The notes: generated by a model from the sequence alone, not told the origin. Positions 11,790 to 43,800 are shown, counted from the stretch's first letter. The stretch: 64,000 nt of DNA from Bugulina stolonifera (GCA_935421135.1 OW285193.1:4027996-4091995), one strand, 5' to 3'. Translations and numbers: made by a program.

Positions 11790-13282
11790 AATGACCAAGT
11801 TGAAAAAATAAAACGAATTGCAGCCACTACTAAATATTATGTATTATTTAAAGTGAGGACTCCCAAATATTCACCAGGAATGAAAGATCAGCATTTCCTA
11901 AATTTTGCAGTCCAGTAAATAAAAAAGTAGTCAAATCACCTTTTCTAGCTCAATTCTTGAAAAGGCATAGAAGTCTTGAAAGCTCAAGTGAAGCAAAACT
12001 TGCCATGAAAAAAAACAGATTTTTAAAATCCAGTCAACTACAGTGTACTTTTGTATATATCTTATATTGAATGTAGAACTACGAATTGCTATTATAAGCA
12101 ATGTTCTTTTTTGCTAAATCATTAGCATATTGTGCGCCATTTACAAGAATTTTAAAATTACTCGACCAAATTCTAACTTATTTTACTACACAAGGTCGAA
12201 GTATGCAATTATACTCTAATAGTACCGTCATAAATAAACTCAATATACTGATTCCAAGGATGCTACAAAAAATAACTGGTCAAGTAGTACATGCTTCTGT
12301 TTGTATTTTACGTGTATATGTGTACCTTTTGACGAATTATTAGCAGACACCCACTTACTGTGAGTTGGGAAAACTTGAGCATGACACATAGTCCTACAGC
12401 TGGCTATCAGAAAAAGTCACTAAAACTCAGGTTTTGGTAATGAAAAGCCTGGCTTTATACTCACAACGATTATGGCATGTGAAAAGGGTAGATGTTTCAT
12501 TGGGAGATTCTCTCTAACTAATAATTCTTTACACAAAAGATTAGATTTACAACTGAAATTGTAGTCGAGTTGGGTTTCAGTGTGCTTTCATTCTTGTACG
12601 TTTTATGTATTTTGATAACAGCACTTAAGAATTAGTCAAAGAGCACTTTTGCTCTGCTGGGCAGCCATTAAAATTCCATCAAGCTAATGGTGGTACAATT
12701 GTAACGTTATTCACTTTCATCAACTTTTGGCTCCGGGCAAGCTTTATCAAGTCCTGAGATACACTAACTGCAGCCTTTTCACAAACTCTCCTTGTTGCAT
12801 TGTCACAATCATCTTCTTTCAGCTTTGTATGCAGCTCAGTCTAGATGGTTCAGTTGGAGATTTTAATATTGCATTCATGCTTGGTTTTAATAAAAAAGCC
12901 CCATCTAAATGTTTTAAGCTGGAGGAGATTGCCAATAAGTATGGTGCAGATATGGTATGGTGCAGAAGGTCTTTTATAATATCTAACAAAACTCAATACT
13001 AATTCTAAACAGTTCAAACTCTTGAGCTGTAAAGTCTCACATTGAGTTGGTTTTTCATTTTGTATTTTGTGTTGCCAAATTCTTGGTAATCAAATTGCAC
13101 AAATATTGCCTGCAGTAAAATGCTTAATTCATTTCACTACAGGTGGTGATAGCTGCGCTGATTTGCAGTTAATGTACCTTAATAGATAGGTGTTAGCCGA
13201 TTCCAAGGCAAGACATCGGGTCGTCAGATCTTACTAGAACATTTCGCCGTCTGGTGTTCTCTGGCGTTCCGTAAGCAGCATT
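11790..13282. other. Intergenic region upstream of the coiled-coil gene
   Basis: No supported gene. An open frame at 12727-13002 (+) begins ATGGCACC-like in a reading phase with no recognisable domain, although VGDFNIAFMLGFNKKAPS and the following residues look less random than the surroundings. It may be an old transposon fragment. Confidence 0.3.
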
Positions 13283-13290
13283 GGGCCAAG

Positions 13291-13602
13291 CAGGGGCGGC
13301 TATAGGCACCCACGCCACCATCTTAGGCGTGTGTTCAATCAAGCATGCGATACTAGCTGTGCTCTGTAAACTATCAATGCTATGCATATCTAGGCTTCAA
13401 TTCATTTTCTATTTAGGCCTACTAGCTCAGGTAGGCCTAGTACAGTCATTTTATAGTGCTGTAATAGTCATGTTATATGTGTAGAGTGTACCCATGCATG
13501 TTCATGTTCCACACTTATCTTGTATTAACTTCCTTAGACGCGTGAAATTCATGACTTCTTGAAAATAAGCTGGTGTTGAAATATTTCCTATATCCGCCCC
13601 TG
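13291..13602. mobile_element. hAT MITE (312 bp) with 8-bp target duplication
   Basis: The left end CAGGGGCGGCTATAGG (13291-13306) matches the inverted right end at 13587-13602 in 15 of 16 positions. The flanks GGGCCAAG (13283-13290) and GAGCCAAG (13603-13610) are an 8-bp duplication with one mismatch. No coding capacity. CAGGGGCGG ends are characteristic of hAT elements. It is a different subfamily from the other hAT-like elements in the window. Confidence 0.85.
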
Positions 13603-13610
13603 GAGCCAAG

Positions 13611-15160
13611 CATGATGGACAAGACTACATAGATCTAATTGATCTTAAAGTCATTGCAAAGCTTCGGATAAGGGGAAGCATATTGCACAAATTGAGTGCT
13701 CTTTATATTTGCATTATTCACCTATTGAGTATCATACTATCATCGTAAATATCACAAACATAGTAGTTGTAATTTGTAAAGCATAATCAGTCTGAGAGAA
13801 TGTCTTAATAAAACATCTACAGACTACAGCTACCTTTTTTCACACATCATCAGCATTTTCATGTGCTAGCTAGACCTGCTTTACCTTTTTGATAACTTTA
13901 TTTCATGTCCCTCACCTGTTTAGTGTTTTACTGAATAAAGAGAGAATCAAAATGAAAATGACTAAAGGTACTTTAGCTTAGGTAAAACATTACTTACTAC
14001 TATCAAGAAGTAAGTAAGTACTCTTTGCTACTATCTATAACTAACTATACTATAACTATGCATGAAAAGAGTTAGAGTTACTAGAACTATATTTTACTCA
14101 TTCAGTCATTGGTTTTTAATAATATAATATAATAATCTAAGCCTAATATCTACTAGCAGTAGTCGCTCATGTATAACTTCAAATGAAATAATTACAAATT
14201 GTTGTTAAAACTATTACGTGGTGCAATTATCAAAGTGCAAGTAGGACGAGTGAAAACAATAACGAAACTTGGGACTATCTTTGGTTGGGGGCAGAGCCAT
14301 TGAGTACTCAATGCCTCTGGTTGGGGGTATATTTATTTCATAAACGATATTTAGCACACATATCTGACAGTTATATGTACCCGATAGATAGTTTACCTGC
14401 CGCAGTTTGGAAGCAACAAAAACAGTGTGGTTATTGTAACGATACTACTGATTGGTTTAACCCATAAAAAACAGTATCTGGTTGGTTGCATGAACGAATG
14501 TGGAAGCGCATACTGTGGGTAGAAGAGTTTTATGATATCAGGTGTAAGAGCCTTTCATGGAATTAGAATACATATCATGCCATAAGCAACTTTTATGCAT
14601 ATGTATATTTAATACTGTATGATAACTTGCCACCACCCTATAATTTTGGTTTATATTTGTTAGTATTAGCAAGGAACCCAGAGGGTTTTATAACAAAACA
14701 ATAAGAATTAGGATAAAATAATAATCATAATGGTTTGATAATACATGATAATAATAATTAATTATTTTATACATTTAACATTAACATTATGATTATAGTT
14801 AATAATATAAATATAAAATTAAAATAATGTTTATATTATTAATAATAATAATTAATTTATATTCTTTTTATAAGATACTGATATTAATTTAAATTATATT
14901 TGTTATATACATGTTGTATATTTATTATTATTAAATATTAAAATTTTTATTATAATAATAATAAAAATATTATTATTCTTATTGTTTTGTATATTTGTAT
15001 TCATTATGATTATGATTATGATAATCATTATGCATTTTATTAATATTAATAAATTATTATTCATGGAATAAAGTCAAAAGTCAAGTAAGTAATCAGGTAG
15101 GCCTACAATAACAAATCAAATGCAGTTAAAGTAAAAGTTACTCAGTTCTTTGTTTAAATT
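13611..15160. other. Intergenic, extremely AT-rich from about 14690 to 15060
   Basis: Unique-looking sequence to about 14640, then around 370 bases almost wholly A/T with TAATAATAAT runs. No gene or RNA is visible. The AT block may be old simple-repeat expansion. Confidence 0.5.
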
Positions 15161-15162
15161 AC

Positions 15163-15425
15163 TGAGAGGTGAAATGAGGGAGATAAGATTGAGGTGGCTG
15201 GGACACGTGTAGAGAAGAGACGAAGAGTATGTGGGAAAAGGAATAAGACAACTGGAAGTAGGAAAGCAAAAGGAAGGGTGCCCCAAAAGATATAAAGACT
15301 GTTTGAAAGATGATATGGCAACAGCAGGACTGGTAGAAGACGCACAAGATAGGGTTAAATGGAAAAATCTGGTCCACAATGGCGACCCCCACCTGATAAG
15401 GAAAGCCAGAAGAAGAAGAAAGGTC
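15163..15425 (+). pseudogene. C-terminal end of a non-LTR retrotransposon ORF
   Basis: The plus-strand translation contains MREIRLRWLGHV, an in-frame stop, RRDEEYVGKGIRQLE, then KQKEGCPKRYKDCLKDDM, EDAQDRVKWKNLV, and a final GDP followed by KARRRRK. This order (LRWLGHV, GRPK-like, DR..W, GDP, terminal basic run) is the well-known C-terminus of a widespread non-LTR reverse transcriptase group. One internal stop and the missing upstream part mark it as dead. Confidence 0.8.
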
Positions 15426-15481
15426 ATAATATCATATCATTCCCATAATATCATATCATTCCCATAATATCATATCATTCC
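15425..15481. repeat. 19-bp tandem repeat, 3 copies
   Basis: Three exact CATAATATCATATCATTCC units directly after the basic C-terminus of the LINE fragment, so this may be its 3' tail. Confidence 0.9.
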
Positions 15482-15554
15482 AATAAATAAAATGCTATAT
15501 AATTTCTGTTATATATTATAATATTAAATTATATAGGATAGGCTATAAGTCAGT

Positions 15555-15800
15555 CAGTAGCCTATGACCTAGGAGTTAAGATGCTTGCCTCTGTATTAGC
15601 CAGAGGGGGTTCGATTTCTTGACAGTACCAAGCCTCTCAGGCTTAGGCTGACCACTTGTGTGCACGTCATCGGCCTTCTTCAAAACAAGAGCCGCCACTT
15701 CACTGTGGAGTAGGTGAAAAGGGCAGCACCAGCACTGTCTGTTCCGGTCTTGTAGCGTAGTGCTCCATGCTGGTTCATAACAGGCAGCTTGCATGTTACT
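15555..15800 (+). mobile_element. tRNA-derived SINE
   Basis: An A-box-like segment (about 15567-15579, AGGAGTTAAGATG) and a B box (GGTTCGATTTC at 15608-15618) are spaced as in a tRNA promoter, with TGCTTGCCTCTG between them. A tRNA-unrelated body follows, ending near 15800. It does not fold as an intact tRNA: the acceptor stem is not paired. No clear target duplication was found. Confidence 0.6.
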
Positions 15801-17370
15801 ATAAATATGACACTCCTAAGCTGTGGTATGTAAATTCCGCCATGTGAGTTTGCCATTATTATTATTATTATTAGGCTATGGTGATACTTTATTATATCTT
15901 TAAGCAATCAATGTCTTCTTCACCTATTATTGTTGTTATTTATTAAAGTTATAAATTTATAATAATACATTGAAAAGAAAACTTTATTCTGGTTGATTTA
16001 TCTGTATAAATATAATTTGTGTTTTAAAGAATGCTACCGTAAGGACCAGTTGAGTAGCCCAACAAGCACCCATTCCCACACTTAGATAGAGGCGATGTTA
16101 TCCCAACTTTTGTGGAGTAGAAGAAGGCAATTTTCCAGTTAGCTTATGTGCTGGGAAGCAGTCTGGATTAGACTATCCAGTCAGCCATTATTCGCTGTTT
16201 TTCATGAATTCAGAATATAATTAATGATAACAATTCCAGTTAATTCCGCTCCCTATGAATGTTATTTTCGTTTGAGTGGTCCATAATATGTAAGATGGTT
16301 TTGAACAGCCATTCTTATGTCGCCTACTATAAATGTAGCATTTTCCATTTTGAAGAGTGTTGTATCAACTTGGATAGAAAGATTCATTCTTCTGCTTCTA
16401 GAGTGGCACATTGACAGAAAGTAGGCTACATATTGAATTATTATTATAATATAGCCCTAATATAACCCATCAAGTTACACAATGTACTGAGGTAATATCT
16501 GCCAGTATTGAGGTAGCACCTGCTAATACTTGGCTGTATATGCCATTGAGCTTTCTGTTTGCAATTAGTGATTCATTCATTTTGCAGTGCTTTACATGGA
16601 ACTTGTTTTCAATTTGTAGACATAAGTCACTAAAGCTTTTCAATACTATTTTACATTTGATTTAATCTAATAATTATACACTTCCACATGTATAGTCAGT
16701 GTGTTCAATGATTTATATAATACTAAAACATACAAGGTGGTCTCCTTTCAAGTATGAGAGATCCCTATCTTATAGAGTAGTACACAGATGGGATGTGCTG
16801 GTGTAGACTGAATGTAGCCTACAGCTAGTAACGGATTCATATCATTCCCAATGGAATCAAGTAAATGTCTCAAAGGTGTCCAACAATGATGTCTCATTAA
16901 TAAATATTGGCTAGGACTAATGCGTTATAAGTTAGACGGCAGGGGAATACATGTTATTCTCAGTTTCTTGGCCATAGTCTACTTGTAATACATGGGGAAA
17001 TTTTGGACTAGGAAAGTATTACTCTTTTAACTGTAGAGTTGACTCTGTGGTGAAGGTAGACTGTATCCCCACACAAGAAGCCAGGTTAGTGTAGTAGCAG
17101 TTGACATTGAATATTGTGTAGCAAATAGATACTGTGGTCTAGGACTGGAGTGTAGGAACATACAGTGTGTTATAACAGTACAGGCCTACACTACATTATC
17201 AATAGTACAACACAGTAGAACAATACATTACACACCCTTACTTTCTATGCTACACACTATATACAATGTATAACTGATTAATTACTAATTTATTCATCTC
17301 TTTATCTTCAGGTTTTTCATGCCTAGTCATTCATCATACTTATTATGACATCACAGCATGATAGCACATT
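15801..17370. other. Intergenic region upstream of the TNK2-like gene
   Basis: No gene, RNA or defined repeat could be supported here beyond a short ATT run near 15857. Confidence 0.4.
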
Positions 17371-17403
17371 ATCGCCATGGTAACCAATAGTTACCATGGC
17401 AAT
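17371..17403. promoter_or_regulatory. Pair of RFX X-box-like palindromes
   Basis: ATCGCCATGGTAAC (17371-17384) and GTTACCATGGCAAT (17390-17403) are inverted copies separated by five bases. Each nearly fits the RFX-factor X-box GTTNCCATGGNAAC, and together they can form a hairpin. A CRE-like TGACATCA lies just upstream at 17346. The site is 1.05 kb before the TNK2-like start codon. Binding is inferred from sequence only. Confidence 0.4.
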
Positions 17404-18453
17404 ATGATAACAGTATATTGTTACCAAGTGTACTACTAGTAACTTGCTACTCTATTACTTTCTATTTCCTCCGAATTCAAGTAATTAGTAATTAACAACA
17501 TTCTGACTATGGTCTATGCTCGGTTTCTTGTTCAGTGAATTGGATCCGTATTTACTTCCTGTAATTACGTATTGATTAGTACTGGGGGAACTATTAGCTG
17601 TGCTACATTATTATACATATTGCCTGGATGTAGTATATAGGCAGCAGGTAGTAGTTTGTATCCCCAGAGAAATGCCATGTGTACTGGTGTGTATAACATA
17701 TATCGTAATGTGAACTAAATTTGTGTGCTGTACGGTGTAGCCTATATTATTTGGCTTGAATACCACACTAGTCATTATACAGGTTAGTGAGATAGCAGCC
17801 TCACACTACTACAGTTATAATAAAGCATTAGCCATCTGGGATACAGTCTTGTGTGTGTGCATGTAGCCAAACTTGTATTGCCCTAAGTGGTTCGAAGGAC
17901 ACGCTGTGTCAGGTTATGTTAGTCTAATATTCTATGTAAGGTTTGACTAAATTTTTAAATTTCTTCCCATAATAATTGACCTAGAACTAGTTCAACTATC
18001 TCATATCTTTATTTTGAAAATCCCCAATCATACCCTGTTTGATAATATGTCATTCTGTTAGCATGGCATAGGATACGAGAGAATAGTATAGTATGATAAT
18101 TAGAATAGTATAGAATAATATTATCTCTAGTTGATGCTGTACTTGTGTATCATTACTCACTATCTCTCTGATTCACACTAATCTTGTGTCATACTAACCC
18201 TCTGCTCATCTAATCTTACTCCGGATTATATAGCTTTAGTTCCAATACACTTTTAGGGTACCAGAGTTATTCTTCATCTCATCACTGTTACATCATTGAC
18301 GACAGGCTGATATATATATTACCAAATCTTTGACTATTATTTAGATACTCAATCACCAGTGGTGGAATTATTGGACAGGCTGATACAATGTAGAGTTATC
18401 TTGTCTCTCGAATTACTAGAAGAGATACTTTTCGCATAATATCAAAATCCAAG

Positions 18454-36495
<18,042 letters not shown>

Positions 36496-36867
36496 CACCC
36501 CACCCTCAATATCTCACCATGTACATATCACTCTCAGTCTATTTATCGCTCAACTGTACATTCATTCTCTAGTTAATGTCACTTTAAAGTTTAGACATGA
36601 TATTCTATCATAAGTAAGCTGTTCAAAGGGCCTATTTGTCCTTAGTTGGTATCTATTGTTGGATCAGATACATTTACTGTACATGTAGTTTATTTATACA
36701 ATTACAGATCGAAAATATCAACTGCCCTTCTTTCTATAGGAGTTATGTTTCCTTATTTAAGCAAAAGTACACCAGTATGTCTAAAGTTTATACTTGGTAG
36801 ACATTGACCTCTTGACATAGTATCTACTTTTTAGATAATTCTGTTCCAGTAGTAGGCTGCATGTACA

Positions 36868-36945
36868 ATTCATGTACATGTACGTACAGTCGTGTCATAC
36901 AGCTTGTACATGTACGTACAGTCGTGTCATACAGCTTGTACATGC
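36868..36945. repeat. 33-bp tandem duplication rich in GTACATGTAC
   Basis: Two copies of GTACGTACAGTCGTGTCATA... in the 3' region of the TNK2-like gene. Confidence 0.85.
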
Positions 36946-37558
36946 AGTAATGTGTATTGTGATGGGCACACCACTTTGTGCTGATTATGTATGCATCATA
37001 ATTATACTGTATATTCACATTGGTTCTAGTCACTGTGCCATATTCTATTATTCTACATTATTTTCTTTACTATATCTCTATTCAGCTTTTATACTAGATA
37101 TCTTTTGAATATATATTATATTATATAAAATAAAACTAATACAATAAATGGACATAATTATGAATTATGTAATAATATGGTACTTCAAATGTAAAACGAA
37201 ATTATCACAATGATAATTATTATTACTATATTAACTTGAGAGAATGGTAAATAGCATAGTTTGGCTGGAGCTCAACTGCTAGCTACACAATAGTTGGTGG
37301 GGTATTGAGGATTCACTGTAAAACTTTGGTCTCTATAGTAATGAGGTTACTTGGACTAAATAGCATGTTGCTCAAGGGGAAAAATTAAGTAATGGATTTC
37401 TTGAATCCACAGCCTTGTTCATGTTGGTGACTATGAGAGAGATGATAAAGGATTTATAAGGAAGACCTAAGGCTATCACAAATATTGGTATAAAACGGTG
37501 CAAACTGGATGCTACTTTCCCACTATAATATAGGTCACATTCAACAATAGTACCCCAA

Positions 37559-37840
37559 TTACTGTACTGCCCGCAGGAAGTGACCTATAAAGTCATTGTA
37601 GCTGATGTTGCCAGTCATTCCCTTGTCATAGTAGGTCATAATGTGGTAAAACTCGTCTTCCGAAAGGTTTACGTTGTATTGTCTCAGCACAGCTCTAAAG
37701 TGGAATGGAGACACGGATCCGCTTCCAGATGGATCTTGTTTACGGAATTGTCTCCTCATGTCCTTCCAGTGTGTGAGTACAGTATCTCGAACTCTTAGCA
37801 TAGCCATATAGAACTGATCACTGGTTAGCCCTGGAGACTG
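37559..37840 (-). CDS. EFCAB6: C-terminal exon of the EFCAB6-like gene
   Basis: The last exon encodes 93 residues ending at a TAA. FRAVLRQYNVNLSEDEFYHI followed by YYDKGMTGNISYNDFIGHF is nearly identical in layout to the last EF-hand pair of human EFCAB6. This identifies the gene and fixes its 3' end about 1.06 kb from the stop of the TNK2-like gene. Confidence 0.95.
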   Translation of the reverse strand, partial: QSPGLTSDQFYMAMLRVRDTVLTHWKDMRRQFRKQDPSGSGSVSPFHFRAVLRQYNVNLSEDEFYHIMTYYDKGMTGNISYNDFIGHFLRAVQ

Positions 37841-40800
37841 CTACAAAATATCGATAATCATTCCATGAATCTATTTGTCTGTTGACTTTATTGCCCCGTC
37901 GGCCTTTTGTATTCGCTGACAAAACTTTCACTAGAGAACAATAATCAGTGTCAGCATTGTCAGAGTGTCAATGCATTAGCATAATAGCGTTATTTTTATA
38001 ATTGAACTATAAAATAATGTTACTACAGGGCAGTTTTACAATTTCTAGTGCCAAGGAGTTATCTGCCCATAAGGAAACAACTCCTGTACAAACCAAAGAT
38101 TGGAATAAAAGCTTTGTTTCAGTGCAGTATATGAGATGGGTTAGCGAAAATGTGAAAGTGAAACAAAACAACACTAAGCAACTAACTATTCCAAGTCTGC
38201 CAACCCCTCCTTCTGGCTTTTTGAACTTCAACTTAAATTTTAGCCCCACCCACCCACCGAGAGATTCCATATTAATCACTTATTTATTTCTGGCAAGTCT
38301 TGGAAGTCGTGGTACCAAGGCCGGTCAATTCAGGTATTTAATCTCCCACATGTACTCAGACAAATTTGATATGCAGACACTTTGTTTCCATAGACAATAC
38401 ACGCATAGTTAGAAACATGAGAAAGTAACTCTTCAATAAAATAGAAACATTTTTCGTTAGTCACACTTTAGCCAAGATAATCAAGAGTCACAGCATAGCA
38501 AGGGCGAGTATCATGGTGTGATGTGTAATTTACCTTTGTCATTGGTGCGGGAGTCTAAAGTGTAAACCAAATTAATATAGTACACACATAACTTATAAAC
38601 GTGGAGCAAGCAACTCCTCTTCCGAGATAATGCATAAAATATCACTATTAATTTATTACCAGATTAGAGTTATTCTCTCTCTACTTTAATAACTATGATT
38701 GATTATCACCAAAGTTCTATCAACAAACCTGTTCAACATCAGATCTCATAATTCTAAATTTATGAACAATTTTTGTTCAACTAGCTTTTTTAGATGAGCT
38801 CTTGGTGCAAGCCAAGCACACAACGTCTGGTTCCTATCACTGCTGCTCAATCAGTACAAAGAGTGAACACAAACATACTATTATTTATTTAAACTCTATG
38901 CAATGTACTTACGGGTGCTTTGGATTCTGGAAGCATTTGACGCTCTCTGAGATCCTGACTCTTTGGTGTGACAGTCAGTACAAAGTGCTTGAGGAAATGG
39001 GTGTAAGAGAAACGACCATTGTTGTTTATGTCAAACTTTGTTGAGAGAAGATGGAAGTCAGCAAGGTCAAGGTTTAGTTTAAATCTGTCACACAATTCTA
39101 CAAAGACAACCACAACACAAACAGTTAAAATGTATACATGTGCATGTGCTTCATCAGAGCATCTTACAGATTGTAAAATACTGGAATCGAGAGTTGTCTA
39201 CCCTCTAAAGATTGTGTCTCAAAAAACGACTAGATGGTTACTTAATAACCTATCAAACTGTATGCTACAAGACTAATGCAAAATCCATTAGCTAGAGGTA
39301 CATGCTCAACTCATAGCTACATGTAACACTATCATTGGTTAAAATGCTCATATAATTTCATAACTTTCGACGATGCCGTCACAAAAAAATTTAGAGTCTA
39401 CCTTTAATAGGCGAGCTTTACGTTGTGCTGTTGTTTGTGGTTGATGAAAAATAGCAAGAATACGGCTTACCTTTGAACTGGCTGACCTCGATTTCTCCGC
39501 TCCCGGCAAGGTCCCACTGCCGACATTGTTCTTGAATCCTCTTCCAGTTTCGGCCAATCACTGACCTGATTCTAGACTCTATATCTTCTGCATTCACCAT
39601 TGGAGTCATAGCCCTAGATGGTCCTACACTACCAGCTCTACTAGCGAGCATACGACTTCCTGCCCTAGATTGGCCTCTACTAAACAGCAGTTCTCGCTCT
39701 ATTCCATTCTACAATACACGTTCACATGCAATGTAGAAATGTCCTGCATGAGCTAGCAAAGGCAAAGTGAACACAACTCTAGTTACAAGCATACAATATT
39801 GCACAGGGTTGATGTTATCTAAGTGTTGTATAGATTCACTTCAAATACCAAGAATTCAGAAAGAACTGCCGCACAAAGTGATTCTATGAGAATATCAATT
39901 ACATGTAGTTACCTGAGTTCCAGGGCGCTTGTCAAATGCTGCGGACTGTCTACCATCCCCCGCCACTGGTTGCTCTTTTATAAACTGATTAGAAGTAAAT
40001 GATTTGAGGAAGTCTCTATAGTCTACGTTGCCTGGAATGAAAATTAAGTTAATTAAACCGAACTGTTAGTCATCTTGTCACTGAGTTCACGGACTGAATG
40101 ACAATGTAGTTCATAAGAGTTTAGCTTTAGGTCCATCCATATTTCAACCAGGAGCTTATAAAGTCTGAGTTGACTCTATTTACAAATGGCTAAATTTGTG
40201 AGAAAAATTGTCACTGTCGACAGAAAATTGCCCATTGTTCAATATCTTGCCGATACTACGTACACAATTCTACTTTTGTCGACAGGATGAAAAAGAATTA
40301 ATTCAAAAACTTTATTTTCATCTCGTCTACCTTTTAATGATCAATATTAGTATAGGTATCATAATGGAACAATCTAAATAGTTATATATAATAGTCTGAG
40401 ATCAATAGCCTACATGTACATGTAGATAGGTGGGTGTGCTAATGACCTCCAACATAGCTTGGGTAACCAAACACCAGAACAGCAGGCTAAAAACAGCAGC
40501 TCCACAAAATGTGTAGTGCCCTCCAGCATACCCAACAGAGTGGTGCTCAATTACTTTTCAAAAAGAAGCTACATGTAAATTGGTATTTGACAAGAAGAAC
40601 CAAGAAGCTAACTTGCATAGCCTCATAAATTCCATGGACAACGTACTCGGTGACAGTAGAATGTAATGTAGATTAGTGCAACAGAAGAGTACAACTCTCA
40701 CTAAGAGCGTACTGCTACTCAGATTTGATAGTCACAAACTAAAATCTAAGACAATTACCAATTATAATATGTTAAAAGATTAAAACTTTTATGCGAAGAG

Positions 40801-43800
40801 CCAAAAAATGTTCAAGTAGTCATTTCGGCTCTAAAGTCATCGCTTGAGTGTGAGGGCTCTGCATATATTTATAGAAGCATCCCTTACCGAACTGGTTGAC
40901 TCTAAGTGTGGACCACAGGTTATCAAACTGGTTTGGAGTCATTCTGAAGCAGTGCTTGGCTATAACATCATGAAAGTCATCGCGGGAGACAACTCCTATT
41001 TTGGCGTAGTCTATCTCTGCAAAGTGTCGTGCTATGTGGTAGAACTTGTTACTAACAGCGTCCCTCAGCGTCTGCAGAAACGATTCAGGGGACAATCCAT
41101 CCGTAGCGGTACGCAGATCAGCTACCAACTTGTCATTGAAGTCTACGTTCTGGTGAATATAAAGCAACAGGTCATTGTAAGGCAAGACGTCAAGGTATTC
41201 ACGCTGGCAAACTTTAAAGGTATACATTACTTACTGAAAGCAGAGATCAATTTTGTTAGACTGAGATATGTTTTATTAGATAAATTTTCTGTGAGAAGAA
41301 AAACCGACCATTGAAGTCACCGTTGTATGAAAGCGTTTCCGTCCAATGGGTGACTAACCTGCATATTGGTGCCGGAGAGATAGGCATCCATGAACGCTGG
41401 GTAACTAATGTCCGACTCTCCGTTAGACTTGAGTTTGTTGATGACACTCCTGAACTGGGCATCGGTCATCTTAAAGCAAAACGAGTCTAGAACTCTCCTA
41501 AAATCTTCTACTTTCACTCTTCCAGTGTTATCTTTGTCTATCGCTTGAAAGATCTGCATGTAAGATAAATATGACCAATCAAAGAACACTTTACATAAAA
41601 ACCTGACCAGTCAAAGATAATTTTACATGCATTAGTTTAGCATGGCTTACATAGCTACGTATGTTAGAGCGGAAGACATCAAGATAGCAATAAACAGATA
41701 CATGTAGTGCAAGTAGAAAATTGCATTATCTCTTCTCAACTGCTGGAATCATGTTGCACATGGTATGTGTGACCTACTAGAGTACATCACTTACGAGTTT
41801 ACAGTTATGAAAGTTGATGTTATTTTGGGCAGATGTTGAAGCTGTGTCTATCCTAGAATAAGTTTGAGTATTGCCAGCAGTAACAAGATTACGGCGCATG
41901 TCCATAACCCTCTTCCCACGATTGTATGGTTTGTAGAACTCAACTGCTACTGTATGTATATATTCCGTGAGTGTCACAGTAACTGACACCTTACACCTAC
42001 TGCCATAAACTACACATGGTTATTATAATGTAGTAGAGTGATCACTTGCTATTACGTGCCATAGTACATCCTTAGAGACAGGTAAACAATATGTGTATCT
42101 TATTAATGGGCATAGCGTTGCTATGTGCATTAGATACCTGTGCAAATATTGGCTATTGGCTTACAGTGTACATAGCATGAGTGCCTCAGTGTTGTCAACC
42201 CATGTTTCACTATTATACATTGGGCTATAGAGTGCAAGTAGGCATTCATAAGACCCAAGGCTGATATTGATTAGTGCATTGTACATAATATTACTTCAAC
42301 TGGTAATATGCTAGTAATAATGATTCACTGTATTTGATAGAGAGAAGACAACTTTTAGTATAAATTGGAACTATTTGAGTTTTTCATACTTCGCTGAGTC
42401 GTAGTGAGAGTTCAGGACATGATGGCATTACTTTGTAGCTGGTGACGGAATATAGCTATGGTATAGGATCACATCGTAGTGTGTATAAAATTAGAAGCAA
42501 TGACTTATGTGTACATAGTCTTTTGATGAAACACACTTCTACTGAAGTACATGTACATGTACATGTACATGTACGTACATGTACATGTACGTATGTTGCA
42601 TTTAAACTTGCATAATGTGTATAATTATAGACATTTAAATAATTTTGATTTTATCTTACGCTAAACTGAAAATTAAAACTTTATTGTTACATAATAAAAG
42701 TAGGTTTCAGGTTAGTAAATACAACAACATTATACAGCAGAGAGAGGACAAATCTAAGCTATAGGCTGACTCTGCTATATAGACATGAATACTTACAGCT
42801 GTCAAGGCAGCAGCTTGGTCTGTAGTATATTTAATAAGTTTAGCTTCAGCTTTCTCAGGGGACAAGTGATCAAAGTGTCTATAGTGTTCTACATCAGCAG
42901 CTGCGGGCTCGTACTGGTCCTTCCTACCTTCCTCAAAGGCTTGTAGGAACTTAGTATAGTCTAATTTGCTGGTGTTCTCGTTGAATCCAATTCTAACAAT
43001 GAAATAAATTGTATTATGTAATTGGTCCACCTTCTATCAGTATCACTGTACGATAAGTAAGCTTCGTCAGGGACCCTGTGAACTCATCTCGAGCTACCCA
43101 TCTATGTTCTTCAAATCACTGCATCACCATGACTAGAATGATGGTCTGGTTGTTGCTATTAGCTTGATTCAAACTCCCATTTCTTCAGAAATATTTTAGT
43201 GTTTCCTTTTGTTTTGTATAGTTTTATGCATCTCAAAAATCAAGGCTTGTATGAATGGCGAAAGATAGAGTATGTAAGAATTATAGTCAGGATCTCAGAT
43301 ATATGTAAATTAGACTTAGGTTATAGAGTTGAATAGTTTGCAGAGTTGTTCCACAAGCGTATTGTCAGGTTTGAGAGTTGAAGTGGTACTAGCATAGGAG
43401 CACCTAATGCCATTATTGTATTTTAAGATGCCATAAACTCTTGGATTGCCAGACATTATTTTCATTTTTAGACATGTCACAAAGCGGAATATTTTGTGGC
43501 AATTATACAGTACAGTACTATTAATAGACTTAACAAACTTTGATGGGTCCCATTGGTGCTATTGTCCGCCATGTTGATCACTAATCTACCTCATTATATA
43601 CAATGTACTATAATACATTATTATTTTAATCCATGTTGGTTTCAAGTGTTTGAAATTATTACAAGTTTAAAAATGATAAAATACACACCACAGTTAGCTA
43701 CATGTAGAATGACCTTATATCAAACTCCAGTATAGAAATACTTAATTAATATAATTATTGTGTTGAATTATATGTGTTATATTTTGTATACATGTATGTG

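Noticed and set aside
11790..11798. Start three codons upstream (TTG) for the coiled-coil protein
   Set aside because: Animal genes start at ATG; the ATG at 11789 is the first available.
15116..15427. Minus-strand hydrophobic frames
   Set aside because: Antisense of the LINE C-terminal fragment; composition explained by the other strand.
15555..15630. Functional tRNA gene
   Set aside because: A and B boxes are present but the acceptor and anticodon stems do not pair, so it is a SINE-type derivative.
40820..40887. A C-terminus for the EFCAB6-like protein at the stop near 40820
   Set aside because: A good donor (GTAAGG) after 40888 joins in phase to five more exons ending in the conserved EFCAB6 C-terminus.
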